The translations under genes and the position numbers were made by a program. Below, piece by piece: positions 17,141 to 25,219 of a DNA stretch of 64,000 nt. The stretch covers positions 1-64,000 of the forward strand of contig CAKQYU010000008.1 in the NCBI GenBank assembly GCA_934293575.1. The letters run 5' to 3'. This stretch comes from an uncultured Lachnospiraceae bacterium. Its GTDB lineage: Bacteria > Bacillota > Clostridia > Lachnospirales > Lachnospiraceae. Numbering within the stretch: the stretch's first letter is position 1; every line of letters starts with the position of its first letter. The notes beneath the pieces are model-generated. The model had not been told where the DNA came from. It worked only from the letters and a program-made list of their open reading frames with translations, and made no database searches.

Positions 17141-18214
17141 TTATGCATTCATCTGTGCAGCTACTTCTGCAGCAAAATCTTCATTCTTCTTTTCCATTCC
17201 TTCACCAACTTCGAAACGAACGAACTCAGTGATCTTAAGATCCTTATTTACTGACTCAAGGTACTTAGCAACTGACTGCTTACCATCTTCAGCTTTAACA
17301 TATGTCTGCTCAAGAAGTGCATTTTCCTTAATCTGCTTAGAAATACGACCTTCAACCAAGCCTGAAAAGATCTTGTTAGAAATATAAGCATCTTTGTTAG
17401 CCATTGCTAATTCAGCAAGCTTTGCGATAGCTTCCTTTGATAAGAAGTTGTATAAATACTTATCATTCTTCTTTTCTGCTAAAATAGCAGCATCTTCTTC
17501 TGAGAATAAGTTATCAGCTTCAACCTTAGCATATAACTCATTCTGAATTGGCTTTGGTAATGATGCAGGATCATTCAGAGCACTGTCGATAACGATTTCT
17601 CTTAACTTACCAAGCTCCTCAGCAGAGTAATCATCTCTTGAAATCTTCTCAGGATTCATAGCTGCAATCTGCATAGCAATATTTGTTAAAGCTTCCTCAA
17701 CACCTGTTGCTCCTGTAGCAGCAACAACTACACCGATCTTTCCGCCCGCATGAAGATATGTTGCTACGCAATCACCGGAAACCTTGCCAAATCTACGAAC
17801 TGATAACTTCTCACCGATTGTAGCTGTCTTTTCAATTAAAAGCTCATTTAAACCGTTCATTCCAAGAACTGCTTCGATATCTTCTCCGTTTGCACCACCG
17901 TTTAAACCTGATGCAAGTGCTGTATCAGCAACAACCTGAACGAACTCCTGGAATGTCTCGTTCTTAGCAACGAAGTCTGTCTCAGAATTTACTTCTGCAA
18001 CTACTGCATTTGTTCCATCACTTGCAACACGTGCAATACCTTCAGCTGCAATACGGGAAGCTTTCTTTTCCATCTTAGCAGCACCGCTTTTTCTTAATAC
18101 TTCAACAGCTGCGTCCATGTCACCGTTTGTCTCTGTAAGCGCCTTCTTACAATCCATCATTCCGGCACCTGTCATTTCTCTTAACTCTTTTACCATACTT
18201 GCAGTAATAGCCAT
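17141..18214 (-). CDS. tsf: Translation elongation factor Ts
   Basis: Nucleotide-exchange factor for EF-Tu. The 357-residue protein starts MAITASMVKELREMTGAGMM, the conserved N-terminal domain that contacts EF-Tu, followed by the MDCKKAL helix and the TDFVA motif near residue 80. It is longer than the 280-310 residues of most EF-Ts because of an extended middle and C-terminal part. The ATG at 18214 is preferred over an in-frame ATG five codons earlier because GGAGG lies 8 to 9 bases before it. It follows rpsB after a hairpin. Confidence 0.97.
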   Translation of the reverse strand: MAITASMVKELREMTGAGMMDCKKALTETNGDMDAAVEVLRKSGAAKMEKKASRIAAEGIARVASDGTNAVVAEVNSETDFVAKNETFQEFVQVVADTALASGLNGGANGEDIEAVLGMNGLNELLIEKTATIGEKLSVRRFGKVSGDCVATYLHAGGKIGVVVAATGATGVEEALTNIAMQIAAMNPEKISRDDYSAEELGKLREIVIDSALNDPASLPKPIQNELYAKVEADNLFSEEDAAILAEKKNDKYLYNFLSKEAIAKLAELAMANKDAYISNKIFSGLVEGRISKQIKENALLEQTYVKAEDGKQSVAKYLESVNKDLKITEFVRFEVGEGMEKKNEDFAAEVAAQMNA

Positions 18215-18251
18215 TTTAATGTCCTCCATATATTATTCTAAAATCTTTCTT

Positions 18252-18282
18252 GAAAAAAGCCCCAGTCATTTGGCTGAGGCTT
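18252..18282 (-). terminator. Attenuator-like terminator between rpsB and tsf
   Basis: A stem formed by GCCTCAG and CTGGGGC around a short AT loop at 18280-18259 runs into TTTTTTC in the minus-strand transcript. It falls between the rpsB stop and the tsf ribosome binding site, so it should reduce tsf mRNA relative to rpsB. No separate tsf promoter was found. Confidence 0.75.
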
Positions 18283-18294
18283 AAAATGCTGTGA

Positions 18295-19017
18295 TTATTC
18301 AGCATCCGCTTCTTCTTCAGAAACTTCAGCATCAACACCCTGATTACCTTCGATAACAGCATCTGCCATCTTAGCAACAATTAACTTAACTGCACGAATT
18401 GCATCATCGTTACCAGGGATAACATAATCTAATTCTTCAGGGTCACAGTTTGTATCAGCAATACCAACTAAAGGAATTCCCAATGAATGAGCTTCCTGAA
18501 TACAAATTCTTTCCTTACGTGGATCTACTACAAAAATCATGTCCGGAGCGCCGCCCATATCCTTAATACCACCTAAGTTCTTATTAAGCTTCTCCATCTC
18601 TTTTTTGATTTTAATAACTTCTTTCTTAGGAAGAACATCAAATGTTCCATCCTCTTCCATCTGCTCATATTTCTTTAATGTAGCGATACGAGTTTCGATT
18701 GTGTTCCAGTTAGTTAACATACCACCTAACCATCTCTCATTTACGAAATACATACCACATCTTTCAGCTTCTGTCTTTACAGAATCCTGAGCCTGCTTTT
18801 TTGTACCTACGAATAAGATTTTACCACCTTCGGCAGCACATTTCTTAATTGCTTCATAAGCTTCGTCTACCTTACCAACTGACTTCTGTAAGTCAATGAT
18901 GTAGATTCCGTTACGCTCAGTATAAATGTACTCAGCCATTTTAGGGTTCCATCTTCTTGTCTGGTGTCCAAAATGTACACCTGCTTCCAACAACTGTTTC
19001 ATTGAAATAACGCTCAT
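18295..19017 (-). CDS. rpsB: 30S ribosomal protein S2
   Basis: S2 of the small subunit, 240 residues. The start MSVISMKQLLEAGVHFGHQT and the segment RWNPKMAEYIYTERNGIYII are diagnostic, as is the later WLGGMLTN. The C terminus has a short acidic tail (EVSEEEADAE). The ATG at 19017 has AGGAGG 6 bases upstream; an earlier in-frame start 17 codons upstream would add a non-conserved leader. A promoter and a leader of about 120 bases precede it, and a hairpin separates it from tsf. Confidence 0.98.
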   Translation of the reverse strand: MSVISMKQLLEAGVHFGHQTRRWNPKMAEYIYTERNGIYIIDLQKSVGKVDEAYEAIKKCAAEGGKILFVGTKKQAQDSVKTEAERCGMYFVNERWLGGMLTNWNTIETRIATLKKYEQMEEDGTFDVLPKKEVIKIKKEMEKLNKNLGGIKDMGGAPDMIFVVDPRKERICIQEAHSLGIPLVGIADTNCDPEELDYVIPGNDDAIRAVKLIVAKMADAVIEGNQGVDAEVSEEEADAE

Positions 19018-19140
19018 AACATACCTCCTGGTTTTTCTTCCAATAGTTTCTAAATTCGATAAACACATCTATAACACGCGTCATGATTACAAATATGCAC
19101 CCTTATCAAACATCCGCTATTGTGTTTTATTTTTTACCGT
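19018..19140 (-). promoter_or_regulatory. Structured 5' leader of rpsB
   Basis: The transcript start expected from the promoter gives a leader of about 122 bases. AAACACA near its 5' end can pair with TGTGTTT some 60 bases later, and ACAATAG with CTATTG close to the ribosome binding site, so a long-range fold is possible. Feedback by S2, as known for r-protein leaders, is an inference; I do not recognise a named motif. Confidence 0.35.
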
Positions 19141-19145
19141 GTGGT

Positions 19146-19174
19146 ATTATATCATAAGAATTTTGATACCACAA
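19146..19174 (-). promoter_or_regulatory. Sigma-A promoter of rpsB-tsf
   Basis: TTGTGG (19174-19169), a 17-base spacer and a perfect TATAAT (19151-19146) on the minus strand. An 8 bp perfect inverted repeat (TGTGGTAT and ATACCACA, 19173-19166 and 19147-19140) brackets the promoter core, one arm over the -35 and one over the end of the -10 and the expected start site. Confidence 0.85.
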
Positions 19175-19191
19175 GGATTTTTTTGATTTTT

Positions 19192-19719
19192 TTAATCTTT
19201 ATCTGATATTGCAATTGCAATTTCTTCATCAGACATTCCTTTTTTTAAAATATGGGTTCCTACACTGATTTTTGAAGCATAGCCATGTTCGATTAAATAG
19301 TCATCATAAGCCTGTGCATTATCAATCAGTCCAAGTTGTTCCAATTGCTGACATACCGGGTAAGATGAGGATCCGGCTGCAACTGTAATTTCGTAGGTTG
19401 TTACTTCGGTCGTTTCAGAGATATCTGCTGTTGACTTTTCTGTTGTCTTTTCTGTTGTCTCCTGCTCGGTGGGTACATCCTGTTCGACTTTCGTTGCTTG
19501 CTCTGTTATAACTTCCTCGGTGTCTGCTTCTTCCGAATTATTTTCAATCAATTTACCCAGAGTATCATTTTTTTCAACCATACCTAATTCTTTTGCCATT
19601 TTAATTATCTCTGCATCCGTTGGTTTCTTTTGTGGAATTGTCTGATATGCAACCAAAAATATGATAGCCGAAAATAAAATGCCTATTCCGATTCCTCTTA
19701 AAAAATATTTGAATTTCAT
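19192..19719 (-). CDS. Membrane-anchored protein with an MltG/YceG-like N-terminal subdomain
   Basis: A 175-residue protein: one N-terminal membrane helix at about 8-28, a Thr/Glu-rich low-complexity linker at about 60-105, and a C-terminal globular part from about 108. That part (ITVAAGSSSYPVCQQLEQLG, then YASKISVGTHILKKGMSDEEI) resembles the LysM-like subdomain that precedes the catalytic domain in endolytic transglycosylase MltG. The catalytic domain itself is absent, so a murein-binding role is more likely than cleavage. It overlaps the preceding gene by 4 bases (ATGA) and is the last gene of the fla/che locus, just before rpsB. Confidence 0.75.
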   Translation of the reverse strand: MKFKYFLRGIGIGILFSAIIFLVAYQTIPQKKPTDAEIIKMAKELGMVEKNDTLGKLIENNSEEADTEEVITEQATKVEQDVPTEQETTEKTTEKSTADISETTEVTTYEITVAAGSSSYPVCQQLEQLGLIDNAQAYDDYLIEHGYASKISVGTHILKKGMSDEEIAIAISDKD

Positions 19720-20591
19720 TTGTTTTCTCCTTGATACAAATCAATTACAAGACGAACTTCTCCCACACCAAGTCCCAACTGCTTGGCAATTTCCAATATA
19801 CTGCTTCCGTTTCGATACATTTCAAGAATAATTTCATTTGAATTTTCATTGTCCTTGAACTCATCTTCCAATACATCATTAAAATCGATGTCTGTATGGT
19901 CGATTTCTGTAAATATATCTTCTTCCGGCAAATCGGATTCCGATTCCGCATCCGTTTCCTGATTTTTTATCGTTTCCGTTTTGATTTCTGCATCCGTTTT
20001 ATCATTATTTACATCATTTTCTGTTTTGCTTTCCTGCGTTACTTCTTCATTTTTGATGTCATTTGCCGTATTTTTTAATGCAGTCAGCTGTTCTAATGCA
20101 GAATTTTTAGGATATTCTTCTTTTTTCTCCGATTGCAGCTTATCTTCCGTATGTTCAACAATTTCTTTGCATTGTTTTAACAATTCCGTAAGTTCTGATT
20201 TTATGTTGTCAATTTGTTGTACGGTATTCATGATTTCTTTTTGTTTGTCATCTAACATACTGTACAAAAACATAACCTCTTTGTGATTTTTTTCAATTTC
20301 GTCACATACGGTAACGGCATAATCTCCCAATGCCATTGTTTTTTCATTTGCCATGGTAGAAAGGGAATCGTTTGTTTCGTATAAAATATCCTTCGCCTGT
20401 TTGGCAATCACATCTTCGATTTTTCTTTTGATAATTTGTAATTCACGATCTGAAAATTCATAATCATCTTTCACTGTCAGCAAATCAATATTAGCATCGG
20501 TTACCTTTTTTGATAATTTCTCCGAAACAAAAAAACTGGCAATGATGAAAACCAATCCAATTACAATCATTACAACTATTGTAGGTGTCAT
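19716..20591 (-). CDS. DUF6115-type membrane coiled-coil protein with C-terminal helix-turn-helix
   Basis: A 291-residue protein with one N-terminal membrane helix (about 3-24), a long predicted coiled coil to about 155, an acidic linker at about 160-245, and a compact C-terminal segment (EMYRNGSSILEIAKQLGLGV) that reads as a small helix-turn-helix of the kind seen in DUF6115 proteins. No function is established. It is linked to fapA and sigD by position and overlaps the MltG-like gene by 4 bases, so the two are probably made together. The HTH near a membrane anchor is odd and may be a protein-contact rather than DNA-binding fold. Confidence 0.75.
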   Translation of the reverse strand: MTPTIVVMIVIGLVFIIASFFVSEKLSKKVTDANIDLLTVKDDYEFSDRELQIIKRKIEDVIAKQAKDILYETNDSLSTMANEKTMALGDYAVTVCDEIEKNHKEVMFLYSMLDDKQKEIMNTVQQIDNIKSELTELLKQCKEIVEHTEDKLQSEKKEEYPKNSALEQLTALKNTANDIKNEEVTQESKTENDVNNDKTDAEIKTETIKNQETDAESESDLPEEDIFTEIDHTDIDFNDVLEDEFKDNENSNEIILEMYRNGSSILEIAKQLGLGVGEVRLVIDLYQGENK

Positions 20592-20606
20592 TTCATTACT
20601 CCTTTT

Positions 20607-20933
20607 TTATATTTGAATATCAATTCTTGGTTGATAGTCTTTACTTTCTTCATTTTTGTTTTCCGTTGCATCCGATGTAGATTTGTTCTTTTTTTTCTTT
20701 TTTCCCGAAGAAAAATAACCTGACCGGCTCTCATCTTTTGCATCATACTGATAAGTGTCATATTGTTTTTCTTCTTTTTTAACAACTGTTTCACTTAATT
20801 TTTGCTCATGTTTTGTTATCGTTTCAGCAGCATTCGCATTGGTATTCAGTGTATGCTGTATTTCATTTTGTTGCAAATTTCCCACAGATTCCGTCCGCGG
20901 TAATAGCATTTGCATTTCAATTGGACGTATCAT
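20607..20933 (-). CDS. Small uncharacterised protein of the fla/che locus
   Basis: A 108-residue protein starting MIRPIEMQMLLPRTESVGNL, then a polar, probably unstructured middle and a Lys/Ser-rich C-terminal half (SSGKKKKKNKS). I do not recognise a domain. It is likely real: a GGAGGTG site lies 7 bases before the ATG, it sits snugly between fapA (28 bp) and the DUF6115-type gene (15 bp), and its codon use resembles its neighbours. The ATG at 20933 is preferred to a TTG two codons earlier. Confidence 0.6.
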   Translation of the reverse strand: MIRPIEMQMLLPRTESVGNLQQNEIQHTLNTNANAAETITKHEQKLSETVVKKEEKQYDTYQYDAKDESRSGYFSSGKKKKKNKSTSDATENKNEESKDYQPRIDIQI

Positions 20934-20961
20934 TTTCAAGCACCTCCATTTTACAAAAACA

Positions 20962-22563
20962 CTAAATCGGAGCTGTTACCACATCCGCACCATCTACACG
21001 AAACTGACAACGGCTTCGATTGTCTTTTACCGGATACACTCGGTTTGATATATAAATACAAACGCCCGGATAAATAATATAATCAACAATCACCCGTCCA
21101 TCCTTGTTGTTCTCAATTTCTTTTTTCAAGGTGATATATTCTTCGGATTCTACGTCTAATGTTTTTTTAAGTGTCAGCAAACTTTCTCCAGCCTGTTTTG
21201 CAAGCATAATCTGGTTCGGTAAAACCTTCTGTCCTTCTTTCAGCTTCTTTTTTATTGTTTCCAGAATCTGCTTTGATTTTACCATTTCTTCCTGTTTTTC
21301 TTTTATGCTCAATGTCAGTTCCTTGAAACGTTCCATTACCTCAGGCTCTACGCCGACTTTTAAGATTGTTTGTGTATTCATTTTATTTCCAATTACACAA
21401 GCTTCTATTTTCTGTCCTGCAGAAATAGTTCCTCCAATCAAAAATCCTTTTCTGCCACTGACAATAACCGCTGTTCCGGCGTTCAGATTCGAATGCAGAC
21501 TGGAACCGGTATTAATCACATGTCCTGCTTTTACGTTACAACTTTCGATAAATTTTGCAACAATGTCATATCCTGCTTCCAGATTTGCTTTTCCCATGCC
21601 CTGAGCGCCACGTTTTATTACAATATTTCCACCCGCAATCAGGGTGGCACCTTCTACAATGCCGTTTACTTCGATATCTCCGGTTGCCTCTACACGGAAT
21701 CCTGCACGCACATTACCGCTAACCGTAACATTGCCGTTATAGTTGATATCTCCGGTGGATGCATCCACATCCGCTGGAACCGTATAGGTATTGGATACAA
21801 AAACAGTGTCTTTTTCAAGTTTTACATCCCCGTCCACCTCGGAATATATTTCTAACTTATCTTCCGATAATCTGATATTTCTTCCATACTTCAGGCTTCT
21901 TTTTTTAACTTTAAACGGATGAATCGGCTTCCCATACACATCCGTTCCGTCAACACCTATGACTTCCGGCGTTAATCTTGCAAGTAAGTCTCCGCTTTTA
22001 ACGGAAGTAAACAGATTTAATTCATGAAAATCCACACTTCCGTCTTCGTTTAACTTTGGCTTTGCAGTCGGATTGGTGTGGAAAAAGTACTCAATGGATG
22101 CATCTTTTCCCTGCACCACACTTTTTCCTTTTGCAATTGGAATATCTCTGCAAAATTGTCTTCCTGCCAGATATGCCTTTACCACCTTCAATGATATTCC
22201 GTGGCAGACTTCAACTCTGGATAATTCATTTAAAATATCGCGTTCCGACATATATTTACCGTTCTTTGACGGAGGATAAAAACGGATAATCGCCAACATG
22301 CGATCATCTGTCACACGAACTTTTGCCATTTCACTTACTTCTGAGATTTTGTCGGATGATACAAACACGTCTATCTCTTGTGTTGCCTGCGAAATGATAC
22401 GGTTTAATTCAGATAAATTATAATTATGTACACCACATTTTTCCAAATATTCAGCAAATTCCTGAATTATAATCTTTTTTCCACCGTCTTTTTCAGGGTA
22501 GATATGTGCATAAACACCATTTTCTCTGATATCCAGCTGAAAAAAACCATTTGTATATTTCAT
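20962..22563 (-). CDS. FapA (DUF342) family polymer-like protein
   Basis: A 533-residue DUF342/FapA protein. An N-terminal alpha/beta part (to about 160) precedes a long beta-helix region with repeats such as GNVTVSGNVRAGFRVEATG and GDIEVNGIVEGATLIAGGN. A coiled coil follows (KEKQEEMVKSKQILE near 420-460), then a short end domain. The FapA family has been tied to flagellar assembly or cell polarity in some bacteria, but its function in Firmicutes is unclear. The ATG two codons into the longest frame is chosen because GGAGG is 6 bases before it. It follows sigD after 24 bp. Confidence 0.88.
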   Translation of the reverse strand: MKYTNGFFQLDIRENGVYAHIYPEKDGGKKIIIQEFAEYLEKCGVHNYNLSELNRIISQATQEIDVFVSSDKISEVSEMAKVRVTDDRMLAIIRFYPPSKNGKYMSERDILNELSRVEVCHGISLKVVKAYLAGRQFCRDIPIAKGKSVVQGKDASIEYFFHTNPTAKPKLNEDGSVDFHELNLFTSVKSGDLLARLTPEVIGVDGTDVYGKPIHPFKVKKRSLKYGRNIRLSEDKLEIYSEVDGDVKLEKDTVFVSNTYTVPADVDASTGDINYNGNVTVSGNVRAGFRVEATGDIEVNGIVEGATLIAGGNIVIKRGAQGMGKANLEAGYDIVAKFIESCNVKAGHVINTGSSLHSNLNAGTAVIVSGRKGFLIGGTISAGQKIEACVIGNKMNTQTILKVGVEPEVMERFKELTLSIKEKQEEMVKSKQILETIKKKLKEGQKVLPNQIMLAKQAGESLLTLKKTLDVESEEYITLKKEIENNKDGRVIVDYIIYPGVCIYISNRVYPVKDNRSRCQFRVDGADVVTAPI

Positions 22564-22587
22564 ATTCATCCTCCGTTATGGTTTGAA

Positions 22588-23352
22588 TTAACCCATTAAA
22601 ATCTCAAAATAGCGTCCTAAGTGCTTTTTCATTTTCTCAAGAGCTTTTGAATGCAGCTGTGAAATTCTTGATTCCGAAACCTCCAGTACACTTGCAACTT
22701 CTTTTAGGGTAAGATCCTCATAATAGTATAATAAAACAACCTTTTTTTCTTTTTCCGTTAAAAGTTCCAATGCATCCATCAGCATTTGTTTGACTTCTGC
22801 TTTATCGATTGCTTCTTCCGGTTCAATATATGTATTGTTCCGAAATTCTTTTACGGAACCTTCTGTCCCCTGTTCCATAAATTCATCTAAAGATGCGATA
22901 TTGGAAATGTTGGTTTGTGATTCCCACCCCCGGTATTCATCCAATGAAATGCCAAGTTCCTCTGCAATATCCACATCGTGTACATTCGAACCCTTTTCTT
23001 TTTCCAGTTTGGCTATTGCTGCTTCTATCTGTTTTTGTTTCTGACGAACCGAACGAGGTATCCAGTCCATCTTCCGAATCTGATCCAAAATCGACCCACG
23101 TATGCGCAGGCTTGCATATGTCTCAAATTTAATTCCTTTTCCGTAGTCAAATTTGTCAATGGCATCAATTAAACCAAACACACCGTAACTGACCAGATCG
23201 TCATACTCTACCGTATAACCAAGATACATATTCAGACGACCAGCCACAAGTTTTACCAAAGGAACGTATTCAATAATCAATTGTTCACGAAGATTATCGG
23301 ATTTTAACTTCGAATATTCCTCCCATAACTTATTTTTCATCCTATCGTCCAT
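22588..23352 (-). CDS. sigD: RNA polymerase sigma factor SigD/FliA (flagellar sigma-28 type)
   Basis: A 254-residue sigma-70 family factor lacking region 1. Region 2 shows YDDLVSYGVFGLIDAIDKFD and FETYASLRIRGSILDQIRK with RSVRQK after it, all typical of the FliA/WhiG class. Region 3 follows, and region 4 ends with EVSESRISQLHSKALEKM. It should direct late flagellar genes (filament, caps, anti-sigma), none of which are in the window. It lies downstream of the internal terminator and promoter ahead of cheB, so its dose may be set separately from hook-basal-body genes. Confidence 0.96.
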   Translation of the reverse strand: MDDRMKNKLWEEYSKLKSDNLREQLIIEYVPLVKLVAGRLNMYLGYTVEYDDLVSYGVFGLIDAIDKFDYGKGIKFETYASLRIRGSILDQIRKMDWIPRSVRQKQKQIEAAIAKLEKEKGSNVHDVDIAEELGISLDEYRGWESQTNISNIASLDEFMEQGTEGSVKEFRNNTYIEPEEAIDKAEVKQMLMDALELLTEKEKKVVLLYYYEDLTLKEVASVLEVSESRISQLHSKALEKMKKHLGRYFEILMG

Positions 23353-23363
23353 TTAACACCCCT

Positions 23364-23648
23364 TTATTCCATTTCCTCGTCATCATCAAAGGAAACGTGA
23401 ACCTCTTCCGTATTATCTTTTTCTGCGGCATCGTTGTCTATGATACGCAGATTTTCATCTTCATGCTTATTCTCTCCCAACCTTTGCAATAATTCCATCG
23501 CAAGCGTGGAAAGAATATAAAATACAATCAATACAACTAAAACAATAAATAAAGATGACGTTACATCGGTATGTGCTTTCATGTTCGCAACCAACGTAAC
23601 AAATCCGGCCAGTAAAACAATAAAAGCTCTTAAATACTGTAATCTCAT
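23364..23648 (-). CDS. Small two-helix membrane protein between cheD and sigD
   Basis: A 94-residue protein with two hydrophobic segments (about 5-23 and 31-50) and an acidic cytoplasmic tail ending in FDDDEEME. No known domain is recognised. It overlaps the cheD stop by 4 bases and lies 11 bp before sigD, so it is surely co-translated with chemotaxis genes. Its GAAGGA ribosome site lies within cheD. A role in membrane placement of chemotaxis or sigma control is only a guess. Confidence 0.65.
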   Translation of the reverse strand: MRLQYLRAFIVLLAGFVTLVANMKAHTDVTSSLFIVLVVLIVFYILSTLAMELLQRLGENKHEDENLRIIDNDAAEKDNTEEVHVSFDDDEEME

Positions 23649-24130
23649 ATTACGATATCCTTCTTTCCTGCGGAGCGGACAACCAATTTTTTAGTTGATG
23701 GATTAAATATAATTGTCCTTCCATAATCTTTACCTACATCTTCGGCAATAACCGGTATCGCATAGCTTGAAAGATTTTCTTTTACTGCCTTTACATTCCG
23801 ATCGCCTATCGAACCAAGGTCTGATGAATAATTACACTGAAACATAGTCGCGCCTCCTGCAATCTTGGCAATCATCCGGCTTTTCGGAATTCCCTGACGG
23901 ACTAACTCATTTATCAGATCTTCAATTCCGGTATCGGCAAACTTTGAACGATTTGAATTATTTTTGATTTCCAGACTGGATGGCAGTAAAATATGCAATA
24001 ACCCACAACAGTTTGATCTTTCACTAAATAATACTACCCCAACACATGAACCTAACCCAATCGTTGTGATTTGGTCGGGTGAATTACAAATTTTCCAATC
24101 CGCGATTCCAACCTTTATCATTTCACCCAT
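23645..24130 (-). CDS. cheD: Chemoreceptor glutamine deamidase CheD
   Basis: Deamidates receptor glutamines and also binds CheC, raising its phosphatase activity. The 161-residue protein has Thr23, Cys29 (IGLGSCVGVVLF) and His46 (LLHILLPS), each two residues on from the Thr, Cys and His triad known in Thermotoga CheD. The ATG at 24130 is used: AGGTG is 6 bases upstream and it starts immediately after the cheC stop, whereas the upstream GTG overlaps the binding site. Pairing with cheC in tandem is standard. Confidence 0.95.
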   Translation of the reverse strand: MGEMIKVGIADWKICNSPDQITTIGLGSCVGVVLFSERSNCCGLLHILLPSSLEIKNNSNRSKFADTGIEDLINELVRQGIPKSRMIAKIAGGATMFQCNYSSDLGSIGDRNVKAVKENLSSYAIPVIAEDVGKDYGRTIIFNPSTKKLVVRSAGKKDIVI

Positions 24131-24132
24131 AC

Positions 24133-24747
24133 TTAACACCTGATTCCTAACGATTCGAAGATTTTCCGATAGGATTCTTCGTCGGTAACCAACATCAAGA
24201 AACCATTAATTGGTTTTTTGTTATCCCAAATTTTAGAATCAATAATCAAAGCTTTATCTCCAATCTGACCTAACTCAATAATTGGTAAACTTAAAACAGA
24301 ACCGGCCATATCCACGCACATCATTGGCGGATCTATGTGAAAGGTCAGGTTTGTCAAAGTTTCGATTGAAGATAAATACGAACTCATTAATATATTGCCC
24401 ACCTCTGTGATGGCAGAACGATCCATCATATCAAACTCATGGTTGACATCGTATTGATTATTTAACATTGATGCAGCTAAATTTCCGGCTTCTTCCTGTT
24501 CCAACACAAATAATGTCATTCCTTTTATATCGCCTTCAAAATGTGTCAAAACCGCTGTAACAACAACATCCGGTCCGCCTATCAATTCTGCAATATCATC
24601 AAAATCCAGCATTTTAACAACCGGTTGTTCCATTCTCAGATTCGAATTTAACAAGACTGCTAATGATGTGGTAGCGTTACCGGCACCAATATTTCCAATC
24701 TCTCTCAGTACATCAATTTCCATATTTGTCAACTTATGTTTTGTCAT
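24133..24747 (-). CDS. cheC: CheY-P phosphatase CheC
   Basis: Removes phosphate from CheY-P in systems without CheZ. The 204-residue protein has two phosphatase signatures: EIGNIGAGN with Glu16/Asn19 and EVGNILMSS further on with the same Glu-x2-Asn spacing, so both active sites appear intact. The ATG at 24747 has AGGGG 6 bases before it; the earlier in-frame ATG touches the binding site. It sits between cheW and cheD, and FliY in the same locus is a second two-site phosphatase. Confidence 0.95.
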   Translation of the reverse strand: MTKHKLTNMEIDVLREIGNIGAGNATTSLAVLLNSNLRMEQPVVKMLDFDDIAELIGGPDVVVTAVLTHFEGDIKGMTLFVLEQEEAGNLAASMLNNQYDVNHEFDMMDRSAITEVGNILMSSYLSSIETLTNLTFHIDPPMMCVDMAGSVLSLPIIELGQIGDKALIIDSKIWDNKKPINGFLMLVTDEESYRKIFESLGIRC

Positions 24748-24756
24748 TTTCATCCC

Positions 24757-25206
24757 CTATGCATTGTCTAATTCTGAAATAACTCCCTGAATATTTAATA
24801 ATGAAATCAGAGAATCTTTATACTTTCCAACACCTGTCAAACTGATTCCCTGCTCATCATAAACTGATTTTTCAATATCATCATCTTCTAATGTTACAAC
24901 TTCTCTTACTTCATCCACCAGAACACCGACCTTGGCATTGCTTTCCGGTTTGATGATTATAATCCGTGTGGCATTTGTATATTCTTTCATAGGTAAACCA
25001 AATAATAATCGCAAATTCAGAACCGGAATAATTTCTCCGCGCAAATTAATAACACCGGAAAAATACGATTGTGCCATAGGAACTCTTGTTATCTGTTGCA
25101 TACGTACAATATTATCAATCAGGGAAATATCAATTCCGTACTGCTCATTATCTAACTTAACAACAATATATTGCTTTACTTCATTCATAACTGCATTCTC
25201 ATCCAT
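24757..25206 (-). CDS. cheW: Chemotaxis coupling protein CheW
   Basis: SH3-like adaptor joining CheA to receptors. The 149-residue protein spans one CheW domain: QYIVVKLDNEQYGIDI at the start, then VPMAQSYFSGVINLRGEIIP, the receptor and kinase contact region, and VDEVREVV. Length and motifs are normal. GGGGG is 8 bases before the ATG. It follows cheA after 13 bp and precedes cheC by 9 bp. Confidence 0.97.
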   Translation of the reverse strand: MDENAVMNEVKQYIVVKLDNEQYGIDISLIDNIVRMQQITRVPMAQSYFSGVINLRGEIIPVLNLRLLFGLPMKEYTNATRIIIIKPESNAKVGVLVDEVREVVTLEDDDIEKSVYDEQGISLTGVGKYKDSLISLLNIQGVISELDNA

Positions 25207-25219
25207 GTTACGTTACCCC

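Noticed and set aside
17141..18214. Extra length of EF-Ts as a possible fusion or insertion
   Set aside because: The additional sequence is spread within the normal dimerisation and C-terminal parts with no foreign domain; I recall longer EF-Ts in this family of clostridia.
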